Source: Gemmatimonadaceae bacterium (lineage in GTDB: Bacteria > Gemmatimonadota > Gemmatimonadetes > Gemmatimonadales > Gemmatimonadaceae). From it: a stretch of DNA of 5,155 bases. Below, in pieces: positions 1 to 5,155 of the stretch; within the stretch, counting starts at the first letter, position 1; every line of letters starts with the position of its first letter. The DNA is taken from assembly GCA_017881545.1 (NCBI GenBank), contig JADGQU010000217.1, positions 1 through 5,155 of the forward strand, read 5' to 3'. The notes under the pieces are model-generated. The model was given only the letters and a program-made list of their open reading frames with translations. It did not search any database and was not told the origin of the DNA. Both the position numbers and the translations under genes were made by a program.

Positions 1-1
1 C

Positions 2-1336
2 GAAACCAATCCGCGAACGGCGGATCCGCTCTCGATAAGGAAAGGCGCCCGAAAGGCCGTGACTCAGTCCCAACTCGGCCTGACGGGGCGCCACAGTGTT
101 GGGCGCGCGGAGATTGAAGCATCGGGCTACGCCGGAACCCGGACACTCGACAATCCGCTCACCTTCGCTGTTGTCGATGTCGGCCGCACGATGTCCGGGG
201 GAAACCTGCGCGCGACGCTCCCTATCTCACTGCTTGGCGCCGAGCATAGGCTCACCGCGGGGACGGAAGTACAGCGCCAGAATGATCTGCGGCTGAATTT
301 CACCAACTGCAACAACGTTCCTCCGCCAACCGCCACAACGACGACCTGCCCGGTCCTCGGCGCGGAGCGCGGTTCGGTGACGCTGAATCAGCGCGAGATC
401 GTCTCCTCGTTCGGGTCGTACGTTCGTGATGAGGTTGATCTGGGACAACGCGTTACTCTCACCGGGTCGGCGCGGACCGATGCGGTGCGATTCCGTGTGA
501 AGGACAAACTGATCAATGCGACGAACCCCAACGACTCGGGCGAGCGGCTTCTCGACGCAGTTAGTCCAATGGTGGGAATCCTTGCCCGACTGTCCGACTC
601 GCACAGTGCCTATGCGAACATCTCGTCGGCGTTCGAGACTCCCACGGCGACAGAGCTCGGGAATCAGCCAAGCGGCGCGGCCGGGATAAATCGCGACCTG
701 AAGCCACAGCGCTCGACGACTTATGAAGTCGGGGTCAAAGGTGTGGTGGAGCGCGGGCTGCAATACAATACCGCGCTGTTCGCAACCGGTGTTCACGACG
801 AGCTGATTCCATTCGATATTCCCGGCGGCGGCGGCAGACGATTCTTCCGGAACGCCGGCCGTACGTCGCGCCGAGGCGTGGAGCTGGGGCTCGGGTTTCC
901 GATCGGCGAGCTCGAGCTCGGCGGCGCCTACACCTACGCGAACTATCGCTTCGTCGATTTCACGGTGGACACAGCGCACTACGCCGGCAATCAGATTCCC
1001 GGCATTCCCCGGCAAACGCTCCAGGCAAGCGCGTCATTGCGCACGCCGCTCGCGACTTTGGTCACTGAAGGAACGCTCGCCGACAGGATGTTCGTCGATG
1101 ATGCGAATTCAGAGAGCTCGCCCGGCTACGCGATTTTCAACGCGAGAATCGTGTCGAGTGCGCTATGGAATGGGTCGGGCGCGGAGATCACGCTCGGCGC
1201 GCAAAATCTGTTCAACACGCGGTACGTCTCGTCCGTGAGCGTGAACGCGGCTGGCGGCAAGTTCTACGAGCCGGGGTCGCAACGCTCGATTTACGTCGGA
1301 GTGAGTCTCCTCGCCTCAGTTGCTTCCCGGCGGTGA
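2..1336 (+). CDS. TonB-dependent outer-membrane receptor, C-terminal beta-barrel (5' partial)
   Basis: The frame is open from base 2 without a stop, so this is the last 444 codons of a longer gene; the first GTG (59) is internal, not the start. The signal peptide and plug domain lie outside the window. Visible barrel signatures, numbered from the first visible codon: a strand reading SYVRDEVDL near 135, SAYANISSAFETPTATEL near 205, NRDLKPQRSTTYEVGVKG near 230 (the usual 'LKPE.s.tyEvG' motif of siderophore/vitamin receptors), FFRNAGRTSRRGVELGL near 285, IPGIPRQTLQASASLR near 335, and the terminal LGAQNLFNTRY plus YEPGSQRSIYVGVSL. Family members import iron chelates, cobalamin or other scarce ligands using TonB energy; the substrate cannot be told here. 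Cys103 and Cys116 flank a Pro/Thr-rich stretch that may be an extracellular loop closed by a disulfide. About eight residues follow the usual terminal strand, a small oddity. It converges on the sigma-factor operon. Confidence 0.9.
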   Translation, partial: ETNPRTADPLSIRKGARKAVTQSQLGLTGRHSVGRAEIEASGYAGTRTLDNPLTFAVVDVGRTMSGGNLRATLPISLLGAEHRLTAGTEVQRQNDLRLNFTNCNNVPPPTATTTTCPVLGAERGSVTLNQREIVSSFGSYVRDEVDLGQRVTLTGSARTDAVRFRVKDKLINATNPNDSGERLLDAVSPMVGILARLSDSHSAYANISSAFETPTATELGNQPSGAAGINRDLKPQRSTTYEVGVKGVVERGLQYNTALFATGVHDELIPFDIPGGGGRRFFRNAGRTSRRGVELGLGFPIGELELGGAYTYANYRFVDFTVDTAHYAGNQIPGIPRQTLQASASLRTPLATLVTEGTLADRMFVDDANSESSPGYAIFNARIVSSALWNGSGAEITLGAQNLFNTRYVSSVSVNAAGGKFYEPGSQRSIYVGVSLLASVASRR

Positions 1337-1374
1337 ACGCGTGGTGCCTCGGACTTCCACAAAACCAAGGCAGG

Positions 1375-1403
1375 AAGCCATAGGCTTTGCAGCCTGAAGG
1401 CTG
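1375..1403. repeat. Twin short inverted repeats downstream of the TonB receptor gene
   Basis: Two adjacent perfect 5-bp stems can be read: AAGCC-ATA-GGCTT (1375-1387) and CAGCC-TGAA-GGCTG (1390-1403), the second with a four-base loop. They share the AGCC/GGCT core, so they could also pair with each other. A short run of four T follows at 1410-1413, which is weak for an intrinsic terminator. They may be an auxiliary 3'-end structure for the receptor mRNA, or one copy of a REP-like intergenic repeat. The second idea is inference, since only one copy lies in the window. Confidence 0.45.
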
Positions 1404-1411
1404 AGCAGCTT

Positions 1412-1461
1412 TTCCGGCGGATTCTGAGAACGACAAACACATTGTCCCGGATCTGCCGGAA
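1412..1461. repeat. Imperfect 11-bp inverted repeat, 28-nt loop
   Basis: TTCCGGCGGAT (1412-1422) can pair with ATCTGCCGGAA (1451-1461), with one G-T mismatch that would be a G-U wobble in RNA. The enclosed 28 bases show no further structure by eye. It abuts the terminator hairpin at 1463 and fills the rest of the intergenic region, so transcripts reading out of the TonB receptor gene would carry three successive structures before the terminator. Its function is unknown. Confidence 0.35.
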
Positions 1462-1462
1462 G

Positions 1463-1494
1463 AAAAAGAGGGAGCCGGTCGGCTCCCTCTTTTT
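1463..1494. terminator. Bidirectional intrinsic terminator between convergent genes
   Basis: This is a perfect 14-bp inverted repeat with a GGTC loop. The left arm runs A5-GAGGGAGCC (1463-1476) and the right arm GGCTCCCTC-T5 (1481-1494). The GC-rich core is followed by a T run on both strands, so it can terminate the + strand receptor transcript (stop 127 nt upstream) and the - strand operon (stop of the last gene at 1542, 47 nt upstream on that strand). The hairpin is read directly from the sequence; no terminator program was run. Confidence 0.93.
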
Positions 1495-1541
1495 ATTTGT
1501 CGCGGCTTCTCCGAACGGGCTGGAGTCGAGCGAGGCTTGGT

Positions 1542-2390
1542 CTACTGCTTTCTCAGCTCGATGCTCCCGTTCACGCTGCTCGCTCTGATGTCGCGTCCGC
1601 CTGCGCCGATCGTGCCCGAGGCGTGGCGCGGACCCCACTTGCCTGACAATGTCATCGGGAAATCGCTGTCGATTCCGCCGTGGACCGTGTCGAATCGGAA
1701 GTTCGCGTCGAAGCGCGCGGGCACATATATCGACACGGATCCGTTGACGGTCTTGAAGTTCATGTCGTCGTCACCCTGAAGAGTAGCCATCCGCGCATCG
1801 ACGTCGCCGTTGACCGTCTCGGCCGTCACCGGACCCGCCGCGGTATTCACGTCGACGCCGCCATTCACCGTGGTCGCCCGTACCGGGCCACCGGCGTTGC
1901 GGACAATGACGCCGCCGTTCACTGTGTTCGCCCGCACTTCAGCACCCACATCGCGCACGGAGACGCCACCGTTTACGGAATGCGCGCCAACCTTAACTGC
2001 GCGAGGCACGCGAACCGTGAACTTGACGTTCGAGTGAGTCTCGTTGTTCCCGTTGTGGCGAAGCGATTCTACGCCACCGTCCTCGCAGTGCGCACTGTCG
2101 TTCCAGATCGCGCAGATCGTGACGTTGCCGCCGGTCTGGACGACTTCGAAGTGGATATCGTCCATCTCGCGTCCATTCGACCGCTTCACGGCAACGAGAT
2201 GAACCATGTTGTCATCGCTCGGCGCGAATTCCACCGAGCCGTTGACGTTGAACACGTTCATCCAGTGGCCGGCGTCTACTTTACCATCCCAGCGCCAGGT
2301 ATCCGTATCGCGCCCATACGCCTGCTGCGCACCGAGTGCGGGCGCCGCAAGCATGACAGAAAGAGCCGCGAAAAGTCTCGTCCTATTCAT
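1542..2390 (-). CDS. Exported DUF4097-type repeat protein with V-N-G motifs (last gene of the sigma operon)
   Basis: This gene encodes 282 residues from the ATG at 2390, or 283 from an in-frame ATG one codon earlier. I prefer the second ATG because the GGAG Shine-Dalgarno lies 5 nt before it but only 2 nt before the first. Numbered from the first ATG, residues 1-22 are a signal peptide (Arg4, Arg6, hydrophobic core, cleavage near ALGA-QQ), so the protein should be exported. V-N-G or V-H-G turns occur at 50, 140, 158, 176, 194, 216, 237 and 274; the four from 140 to 194 are exactly 18 residues apart, which suggests a right-handed beta-helix with short rungs. A Cys pair (94 and 103) before the repeats could form a disulfide. 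It overlaps the end of the upstream paralogue. DUF4097 (putative adhesin) is a family label without a fixed reaction. Bacillus YvlB and enterococcal LiaX carry the domain and are tied to cell-envelope stress. The exact role here is unknown. Confidence 0.87.
   Translation of the reverse strand: MNRTRLFAALSVMLAAPALGAQQAYGRDTDTWRWDGKVDAGHWMNVFNVNGSVEFAPSDDNMVHLVAVKRSNGREMDDIHFEVVQTGGNVTICAIWNDSAHCEDGGVESLRHNGNNETHSNVKFTVRVPRAVKVGAHSVNGGVSVRDVGAEVRANTVNGGVIVRNAGGPVRATTVNGGVDVNTAAGPVTAETVNGDVDARMATLQGDDDMNFKTVNGSVSIYVPARFDANFRFDTVHGGIDSDFPMTLSGKWGPRHASGTIGAGGRDIRASSVNGSIELRKQ
1801..2016 (-). repeat. Four tandem 54-bp units encoding the V-N-G repeats
   Basis: On the + strand the units begin at 1801, 1855, 1909 and 1963, each with a version of ACG(T/C)C(G/A)CC(G/A)TT(T/G/C)AC, exactly 54 bp apart with no indels. 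The reverse complement encodes the 18-residue protein repeat with the V-N-G-G/D core. The first ten or so bases of each unit are the best conserved, while the middle has drifted, as expected for an old protein-level repeat rather than a fresh DNA duplication. Confidence 0.75.
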
Positions 2391-3354
2391 CATCTCTCCG
2401 GGTGGTTGAGTCTGAACCGTTGTTGATTATGATGCTGCCGCTGAATGTCTGCGCGGTGATTTTTGCCCTGCCGTCGCCGATCGTAAACTCCATTCGGCCT
2501 TCCTTTCTCAGGTTGGGCCTGGGCATGATCGTAACGGGGAAATCAGACTGCAGATCGCCGCTGAAAGTCTCCACACTGAATTGCGCTCCAGCGCCGCGCG
2601 GAATATTGAGTCTCAGCATTCCCGAGTGCGATTCGAAGCTGTACTTGCCCGCGGCCTCGATCGTTCCCGTATAGATGATGTCGCCGCTTACGGTCTCGGT
2701 GCGCACATCTTTCGACTGAATTCCGACGAGGCGGATGTTGCCGCTCACTGAGCTCGCCTCGACGTCGCCGGTTACGTTCTCCGCTCCCAGGTCGCCGCTC
2801 ACGGTCTCCGTTCGCAGATTCCCGTTCACCTGGGCAGCGCGGACCGATCCCGACACAGACTCCGCGCTGACCGTACGCACTCCGTCCGTTACGTCGACGT
2901 CGCCGCTCACGCTCGTCGCCTCGATCTCGCCCTGCGAGCCCTTCGCGGTTACGTCGCCCGATACCGCCTCGAGGATGAGTCGACTTCCGCGCGGAACCGA
3001 TACGTCGTAGCGCGCGTCACCGACATTGTTATGCCTGCGCCCTCTCCTGCTCCCGTTGTCGGAGTCGTCGACGCTTAGGCTCACCCTCGACGAGTTCGCG
3101 GTGAAGCGCAAGAGGCCGCTCTCGATGGAAGCCGAGATCTTGACGTCGGACCGGTCCCAGCCGGTGACGCGGATTTTCCCGGAGATGAGTGAGAGATCCA
3201 CGGCTCCGCCGCGATCCAGCCTCACCGTAGTGTCTATCTGAGTCAGGCCGCGTATCTGCACCCCTTGCTCGTCCTGCGCCCTTGCGGTGAGCGGGAGAAC
3301 CAGTGCAACGACAGCCGTGACGACGAGCCGCGAAAGTTTGATTCGGTTTTTCAT
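2383..3354 (-). CDS. Exported DUF4097-type repeat protein with V-S-G motifs
   Basis: This gene encodes 323 residues. Residues 1-26 form a signal peptide (basic KNRIKLSR start, hydrophobic core at 10-22, cleavage near ARA-QD). The region 40-128 is a beta-rich lead-in interrupted by an Arg/Asn-rich stretch at 102-113. From 131 onward V-S-G-D-like turns occur at 131, 149, 167, 176 (VNG), 185, 194 (VTG), 203, 222, 243, 264 and 304, with spacings of 18, 18, 9, 9, 9, 9, 19, 21, 21 and 40. This 9/18-residue rhythm suggests a beta-helix. The C-terminal part resembles that of the downstream neighbour (shared SDFP-hydrophobic-T and TIG-G…SGS/NGS endings), so the two are paralogues; this one has no cysteine. 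It starts 1 nt after the anti-sigma stop (TAA-A-ATG) without a clear Shine-Dalgarno, so re-initiation is likely. It probably acts in the periplasm or at the envelope; its partner or ligand is unknown. Confidence 0.87.
   Translation of the reverse strand: MKNRIKLSRLVVTAVVALVLPLTARAQDEQGVQIRGLTQIDTTVRLDRGGAVDLSLISGKIRVTGWDRSDVKISASIESGLLRFTANSSRVSLSVDDSDNGSRRGRRHNNVGDARYDVSVPRGSRLILEAVSGDVTAKGSQGEIEATSVSGDVDVTDGVRTVSAESVSGSVRAAQVNGNLRTETVSGDLGAENVTGDVEASSVSGNIRLVGIQSKDVRTETVSGDIIYTGTIEAAGKYSFESHSGMLRLNIPRGAGAQFSVETFSGDLQSDFPVTIMPRPNLRKEGRMEFTIGDGRAKITAQTFSGSIIINNGSDSTTRRDDE
2395..2399 (-). promoter_or_regulatory. Shine-Dalgarno GGAGA deciding the start of the last operon gene
   Basis: On the - strand the junction reads CGGAGAG-ATG-ATG-AATAG. 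The GGAG core is 2 nt from the first ATG (2393) and 5 nt from the second (2390), which favours the second. The stop of the upstream gene (TAG, 2385-2383) lies just past both starts, so a terminating ribosome can restart here. Confidence 0.6.
2665..2964 (-). repeat. 27-bp periodic tract encoding V-S-G-D turns
   Basis: On the + strand, copies resembling GTCGCCGCTCAC recur at 2737, 2764 and 2791 and continue in degenerate form near 2818 and 2845, each 27 bp apart; further copies near 2899 and 2953 are 54 bp apart. The tract encodes residues 131-230 of the V-S-G repeat protein. The period is exactly half that of the 54-bp units in the downstream paralogue. Confidence 0.65.
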
Positions 3355-3355
3355 T

Positions 3356-4207
3356 TTATGTGCTTGCCGGCAGCATTGCCGCCGTCCGTAGAAGCTCGAC
3401 CTTTTTGTCGAGCGCGTGTGTCAGCTGCTGATCGAGCATGCGGCTGGCCGGATCTCTGGCGAGCGCCTTCCTGCTCTGCGCGATTGCAGCATCTATGATC
3501 TGAAGATTCCTCTCGATGATTGCCACCGTAGACGAGTCCAGCTGGGTCCTGCGCCGGCTCACGATGTTCTGGAGCATTTCGATCTCTCTTCCGTATACGA
3601 GATCGGAATGCTCGCGGTCGGCTGTTGATTGAGACGCGAGAGAGGCGGGCAGGCGGGGTCGACCAGACGGCCCATCAAACTGCACGGCACGCGATGCTGC
3701 ACCGTCCGGCTGAGTGCTCGTGACACCCACATTCGCCGGCGTCGGCGCCGCCGCGCCGGCAGGCGCTCCGGAATCCGGGCTGGTATTTGTTGCGACCCGA
3801 TTGTTGGCCGGCGCTACCGTGACGACAGTGCTGCCCAGCGTGGACCGAAGCGAGTGCGCGGTAAGCATGTAGGTGATTCCCGCGGTGCTCATGATCAGCG
3901 CCGCCGCAGCGACTCCCATCCACACCGGCGAGAACCGTCTCTGACGCTCCGGGCGAGCGGTGAGTGGGATCACCGGCGCCGCAATCCGCGCCTCGATTCC
4001 CTGCCACAGATCGCGCGACGGAACGAGGTCAGGCATCCCCGCCGCTCCCTTGCTGATGTTCTCTATGTCTCTCAGCAGACTGGTGCAACGCACGCACTCG
4101 CTCAAATGCCGTTCGACCGAAGCGCGACGCGAATCGTCCAGCGTTCCCTCGAGATAGTCGGGGAGCGCGGAATCGAATGCTTCGCAGGTCATGTTGGAGT
4201 TCGTCAT
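3356..4207 (-). CDS. Anti-sigma factor with zinc-finger (zf-HC2/ZAS) domain and one membrane span
   Basis: This gene encodes 283 residues. The N-terminal cytoplasmic domain has the ZAS zinc site: Cys8 and His34-x3-Cys38-x2-Cys41 (HLSECVRC). In this family the site folds an anti-sigma domain that clamps an ECF sigma factor. Residues 95-115 form one hydrophobic span preceded by basic RPERQRR, which predicts a cytoplasmic N-terminus. Residues 117-200 are a periplasmic linker rich in Ala, Pro, Thr and Ser. Residues 205-280 are a charged, probably helical domain (LERN-like and ARDP…LDKKVELL segments), likely the signal-sensing part. The start ATG overlaps the sigma-factor stop as ATGA, a classic coupled pair, with an AGAGG Shine-Dalgarno 10 nt upstream; another ATG six codons in lacks one. 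It should hold the co-encoded sigma factor inactive until an envelope signal arrives. The signal is unknown, and no protease cleavage motif was recognised. Confidence 0.9.
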   Translation of the reverse strand: MTNSNMTCEAFDSALPDYLEGTLDDSRRASVERHLSECVRCTSLLRDIENISKGAAGMPDLVPSRDLWQGIEARIAAPVIPLTARPERQRRFSPVWMGVAAAALIMSTAGITYMLTAHSLRSTLGSTVVTVAPANNRVATNTSPDSGAPAGAAAPTPANVGVTSTQPDGAASRAVQFDGPSGRPRLPASLASQSTADREHSDLVYGREIEMLQNIVSRRRTQLDSSTVAIIERNLQIIDAAIAQSRKALARDPASRMLDQQLTHALDKKVELLRTAAMLPAST

Positions 4208-4761
4208 CGTTCCAGTGCCTCTCTCAAAAGAAGTCTCGCGCGATGGAGCTGCGCCTTACTTCCACCCGAGGTGATTCCCATCATCTCCGCAATCTCCTCG
4301 TGCTTGTAACCTTCGACATCGTGGAGCACGAAAATCTTTCGCGCTCCCGCTGGCAGCTTGGCTATCGCATTCGCCAGGTCCATTCTCTCCAAGTGCATCG
4401 GAGCGCGCGCAACTTGATCCCACGGTTCCTCGTCCTCTTCGCCTTGATCCGCTCTCGAGGCAAGCTTGCCATCGCTCTTTCGCGCGTTCAGCACCACGTT
4501 CACCGCGAGGCGGTGCAGCCAGGTCGAAAATGCGCTCTCTCCCCTGAACTGCGGGAGCTTCTCCCACGTCCTCACGAAGACATCCTGGGTCAGCTCCTCA
4601 CCCTTCGTCCTGCTTCCGGCCATCCGCGCACAGAGTGAGAACACCCTGTTCGCATGTGCCTGATACAGCCGCTCGAAGGCCTGACGGTCCCCCCCCGCGG
4701 CAAGCGCCACGTCCGTGGAATCACCCATTGCTACGTGTGCCAGGTTGGATGCCGCCGCCAT
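4204..4761 (-). CDS. ECF-type RNA polymerase sigma factor (sigma-70 family, RpoE-like)
   Basis: This gene encodes 185 residues from the ATG at 4761, a normal ECF length. Region 2 spans about 25-95, with GDRQAFERLYQ, the core-binding helix ELTQDVFVRTWEKL (56-69) and FSTWLHRLAVNVVLNARK (78-95). An acidic linker (105-115) follows. Region 4 spans about 125-183, with LPAGARKIFVLHDVEGY and the helix-turn-helix HEEIAEMMGI…LHRARLLLREAL. There are no region 1 or 3 domains, as usual for ECF factors. The chosen start has AGGGA 10 nt upstream. An ATG 11 codons later (4728) has no Shine-Dalgarno. The frame stays open upstream to a GTG at 4947 inside the purK 3' end, but those 62 Pro-rich codons match no sigma domain and cover the likely promoter. 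It directs RNA polymerase to its own regulon, probably including this operon, and is controlled by the anti-sigma gene that overlaps it by 4 nt. A run of eight G falls at codons 22-25. Confidence 0.93.
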   Translation of the reverse strand: MAAASNLAHVAMGDSTDVALAAGGDRQAFERLYQAHANRVFSLCARMAGSRTKGEELTQDVFVRTWEKLPQFRGESAFSTWLHRLAVNVVLNARKSDGKLASRADQGEEDEEPWDQVARAPMHLERMDLANAIAKLPAGARKIFVLHDVEGYKHEEIAEMMGITSGGSKAQLHRARLLLREALER

Positions 4762-4815
4762 TCGATCGTTGTCCCTGTCTTGTTGCGTGATTGGATAGCT
4801 CAAAGGGCTCAAAGG

Positions 4816-4842
4816 TTTGAATACGGGACAATCGGCTTTTCC
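4816..4842 (-). promoter_or_regulatory. Candidate ECF-type promoter of the sigma operon
   Basis: On the - strand a -35-like GGAAAAG (4842-4836) is followed after 15 nt by TCAAA (4820-4816). The E. coli sigma-E consensus is GGAACTT, about 15-16 nt, TCAAA, so the spacing and -10 fit and the GGAA core of the -35 is kept. A start point about 7 nt further would give a leader of roughly 48 nt before the ATG at 4761. ECF factors often transcribe their own operon, which fits, but this site was found by eye in one short region and the sigma factor's true preference is unknown. Confidence 0.35.
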
Positions 4843-4936
4843 TGTGGCTGCAGATATGACAGTCGGGCCCGGTCCATTGGTTTGAACCGGCTTCGGGGGC
4901 GTTTCGGCGGCCTCGCTGAGGCGCCCGACAAAGGGA

Positions 4937-5155
4937 TCACCCGTCACCGCCCTCCAGGCCCAGAGCGAGCCGAAGCTCGCCCGAGCCCCGCTCCAGCCCC
5001 GCTGGGGACTCAGCTACGAGGGTAACGTGACCGACCTTACGCTTCTCGGTGGGCGCCTTCCCATAGAGGTGCAGGTGCGCTCCCTCCACCGCCACTACGC
5101 GCTCGAGGGGCGGAATGTGTCCGATGATGTTGAACATCACGGAGGTTCCGCGAGG
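4937..5155 (-). CDS. purK: 5-(carboxyamino)imidazole ribonucleotide synthase, C-terminal end (5' partial)
   Basis: The last 72 codons are present; the frame continues off the right edge, and the GTG at 5140 is internal. The visible piece reads VMFNIIG (6-12), then HLHLYGK (27-33) and RKVGHVTLVA (39-48), which match the C-terminal lobe of the ATP-grasp enzyme PurK (compare the E. coli ending HLHWYDK…RPGRKVGHLNL). A 24-residue tail of low conservation follows. PurK is cytosolic and converts aminoimidazole ribonucleotide, bicarbonate and ATP to N5-CAIR in purine synthesis. The ATP-binding domains are outside the window. About 175 nt separate its stop from the sigma start, and I see no convincing terminator there, so some read-through into the sigma operon is possible. 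It is otherwise an unrelated housekeeping neighbour. Confidence 0.88.
   Translation of the reverse strand, partial: PRGTSVMFNIIGHIPPLERVVAVEGAHLHLYGKAPTEKRKVGHVTLVAESPAGLERGSGELRLALGLEGGDG

Noticed and set aside
59..61. GTG at 59 as the start of the TonB receptor gene.
   Set aside because: The frame is open to the window edge and the visible protein begins inside the barrel, so the true start lies upstream.
227..1015. A 262-codon open frame on the - strand, antisense to the TonB receptor gene.
   Set aside because: The + strand frame has clear receptor motifs over its whole length; the antisense product is Arg-rich and resembles nothing.
1680..2426. A 248-codon open frame on the + strand, antisense to the V-N-G repeat gene.
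   Set aside because: It is a shadow of the - strand gene: the repeats and high GC keep it open. The - strand reading has a signal peptide and a recognisable family pattern; this one has neither.
1801..2964. A possible CRISPR array or DNA satellite, because of the 54-bp and 27-bp periodicity.
   Set aside because: The repeats are in frame within two coding genes, their units are diverged, and there are no unique spacers between identical repeats; protein beta-helix repeats explain them.
3629..4309. A 226-codon + strand open frame across the anti-sigma and sigma genes.
   Set aside because: It is Arg-rich, domainless and spans two well-supported - strand genes.
4861..4936. A possible terminator after purK around the GCCTC-AGC-GAGGC inverted repeat.
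   Set aside because: The stem is only 5 bp and no T run follows on the - strand, so it does not meet the pattern of an intrinsic terminator.

Overview
The window looks like a piece of a bacterial chromosome of moderately high GC (about 60% by eye) from a Gram-negative organism: it encodes a TonB-dependent outer-membrane receptor and exported proteins with signal peptides. The style of the signal peptides (…ALGAQQ, …TARAQDE), the ECF sigma/zinc anti-sigma pair and the Gly-rich DUF4097-type repeat proteins resemble Gemmatimonadota or a related phylum. That is recall of family patterns, not a database result.

Layout. On the + strand, 2-1336 is the C-terminal beta-barrel part of a TonB-dependent receptor whose start lies outside the window. 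Between 1337 and 1541 is a structured intergenic region ending in a perfect 14-bp bidirectional terminator hairpin (1463-1494), which closes this gene and the convergent operon facing it. On the - strand, read from right to left, are the 3' end of purK (4937-5155, truncated by the window edge), a roughly 175-bp gap with a candidate ECF-type promoter, and then a very tight four-gene operon: ECF sigma factor (4204-4761), zinc-finger anti-sigma factor with one membrane span (3356-4207), and two tandem exported repeat proteins of the DUF4097 type (2383-3354 and 1542-2390). The junctions inside this operon are a 4-nt overlap, a 1-nt gap and an 8- or 11-nt overlap, so translation is probably coupled throughout.

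How the genes may work together (inference). The anti-sigma factor should hold the sigma factor at the inner membrane and release it on an envelope signal. The two predicted beta-helical exported proteins are co-transcribed with the pair and so should be induced with it. They may be effectors, or sensors that feed back on the anti-sigma periplasmic domain. The most interesting content is this sigma/anti-sigma/twin repeat-protein module. The two repeat proteins have clearly related C-terminal regions but different repeat signatures: V-N-G in one, V-S-G in the other, with 9/18-residue periodicity. The TonB receptor and purK look like ordinary neighbours. No RNA gene, CRISPR array, insertion sequence or phage gene was seen.
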